A stretch of DNA of 7,342 nt. Origin: DASQDN01 sp035630195 (GTDB taxonomy: Bacteria > Acidobacteriota > Terriglobia > Bryobacterales > Bryobacteraceae). The position numbers were made by a program, and so were the translations under genes. The notes below the pieces were generated by a model. It was not told where the DNA came from. It saw nothing but the letters and a program-made list of their open reading frames with translations, and did not search any database. This document shows positions 7,101 to 7,342 of this stretch, in pieces. The stretch's first letter is position 1. Each line of letters begins with the position of its first letter. The stretch covers positions 1 through 7,342 of the forward strand of contig DASQLD010000380.1 of NCBI GenBank assembly GCA_035630195.1. The letters are read 5' to 3'.

Positions 7101-7342
7101 AACGATCTGCGCGGCAGGGGCGCGGAAATAGATGAAGTCATACTAGAAGACGTAGCAATGAAATTTTTGGAGCATGCCGCGTATGACGTAGTCATTTCCG
7201 ACATGAAGCGCGGGAACGACAGACAAGCGGGCATAAGTCTACTACGTGCGATGCAATCGCGACGCATCGCAAGCCCAGTCGTCATCTTCTCTGGCCGGTT
7301 TGCCGCGAATCGCGTACAAGAAATATTGGGCGAAGGTGCGTT
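4137..7342 (+). CDS. SAV_2336/vWA-like protein with CHAT and receiver domains (partial, runs off right edge)
   Basis: The frame is open for 1068 codons with no stop and continues past the window. Residues 1-35 (AGLDL, DTLWLAQ) and about 118-525 match the SAV_2336-type degenerate vWA protein. Visible marks are GRALRPFRRR, RWYDAVVVMEDDP (Asp180/181), WQDV and FRDVR, WKWTVLG, the YLAGGPFTLPVARIVQEAMF block, and YEFKPEAR. A Pro-rich linker spans about 59-105. Residues about 540-885 form a CHAT (caspase-like) domain: GIAWERM, VHIDAPG, a strand with Cys795, and the RAGASAVLALQ block. The usual His-Gly is Pro754-Gly, so it may be inactive. About 895-966 could be a winged helix (ELSRSLERDGLVRQYGDG). 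From about 971 a response-regulator receiver begins, with Asp978/Asp979, phospho-acceptor Asp1022 and Ser1052; the conserved Lys lies outside. It probably serves as vWA partner of MoxR and as the signal-input hub. The SAV_2336, CHAT and receiver assignments are firm by pattern; the winged helix is a guess. Confidence 0.88.
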   Translation, partial: MTLEEFVRALDSAGLDLHVEGLLDTLWLAQVDRTLSARRSIARHAMRDTAPGGQPSFKPDGDVTPPVSDQQSVEPPTEPPAQPPVTDPPDSAPVYSAGPAGAADKTFRASPVVVPAGHALSKRLALGRALRPFRRRWASRTDREIDEDRTVDISADLGGMYPVFRPRAERWYDAVVVMEDDPAIEIWQDVLRDFCQMLRHTGAFRDVRRLRLRMDPKPFLESVPGGARSRASSLSGGGARRLVFFATHGSSSKWADGRYARLIEPWMGTCSVAILQMQPPRRWKWTVLGEPQGVCTALQPGVSSARLQLEPNWWSFLSADDERVIGLPVVPLESAAMSEFAYMQMARGRRCPLLLLDTSELDADEMQFLPVPSPDAERTLALLRESAPLSYQLAVYLAGGPFTLPVARIVQEAMFGDAADQSHLADVLLSGQVTSPQTTALAVDPNLVYYEFKPEARAILLRSLREADAERIAEGLETCVSQYIEKVYGRTITFQGLVPDENGEYELPAWAQSFARLSVALLGLPGRKVKAEASQAYTDLLIRIVASSDGNQIVEAIINSGAPSARAHLKLDMSLLERLKPEDATYGQELDRAILFGPVLSALDEAMKRPASSNGKGRIRLEIDQGLGLLHGIAWERMTLPDGMPSIMPFSRYIPTGASVPQPLTARRIRMSICIDRPTSTEVALELTSLMATLSAAAIAGNLDVTLLTGHTSLSDALRSDVERAGWRIVDGPTTLNAIIARLAVDDIVHIDAPGSGSGVQGLSLDLKTGSGAWSLDSEIVRTAGPRLPALVTVCLPWRTGEKRAFHELPAALVRAGASAVLALQDQIAPNSGRQIGQAFYRALFETGLVDYAVTTARQELREAGAADWWMPVLYSRVPDCRLLSVDRAASPQDSVKAFVSAYPKRDVGRVARLAASTGGEKFAANTIGTELSRSLERDGLVRQYGDGTFRFLPGIEPLLSEIVSKQPLLGVHILWVDDHPDRIASFANDLRGRGAEIDEVILEDVAMKFLEHAAYDVVISDMKRGNDRQAGISLLRAMQSRRIASPVVIFSGRFAANRVQEILGEGA

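Noticed and set aside
6666..7285. Minus-strand frames at the right edge
   Set aside because: They mirror the CHAT/receiver coding sequence, carry no family motifs, and the + frame is continuous to the window end.
1..7342. CRISPR array, tRNA, riboswitch or strong terminator
   Set aside because: No repeat-spacer series, cloverleaf or GC-hairpin with T-run was seen; the only direct repeat is the pair at 28-70.

Overview
The window reads as one accessory defence or conflict operon on the + strand of a GC-rich bacterium. GC-rich codon choice and the style of the upstream repeat suggest a proteobacterium, perhaps a Burkholderia relative, but this is only an inference. Four genes are joined stop-to-start by 4-base overlaps and leave almost no intergenic DNA. 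They are an alpha/beta-hydrolase (87-1295), a caspase-VMAP fusion (1292-3115), a MoxR-type AAA+ ATPase (3112-4140), and a very large SAV_2336/vWA-like-CHAT-receiver fusion (4137 to beyond the right edge).

The core matches the known logic of the vWA-MoxR-VMAP ternary conflict systems described by comparative genomics. A MoxR ATPase works with a degenerate vWA (SAV_2336-type) protein to control a VMAP protein carrying an effector domain, here a caspase-like protease with an intact His/Cys dyad. Two things go beyond the minimal system. First, a lipase-like alpha/beta-hydrolase is coupled at the front of the operon as a possible second effector. Second, the vWA-like protein is extended by a CHAT domain, which appears to lack its catalytic histidine, then a possible winged helix, then a response-regulator receiver domain with its acidic pair and phospho-acceptor Asp visible. 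This suggests phosphorelay input to the system.

Left edge (1-86): non-coding, with two 19-base imperfect direct repeats at 24-base spacing. They resemble the repeated end sequences of an IS21-type insertion element whose border would fall near base 76, only about 10 bases before the first possible start codon. Right edge: the last gene is cut inside the receiver domain, and any histidine kinase partner would lie outside. No tRNA, rRNA, CRISPR array or convincing terminator was seen.

Proposed joint action (inference): a signal reaches the big SAV_2336-CHAT-REC protein by phosphorylation or by direct sensing. MoxR uses ATP to remodel the vWA/VMAP complex. The caspase, and possibly the hydrolase, are then released to cut protein and ester or lipid targets, giving cell suicide or dormancy.
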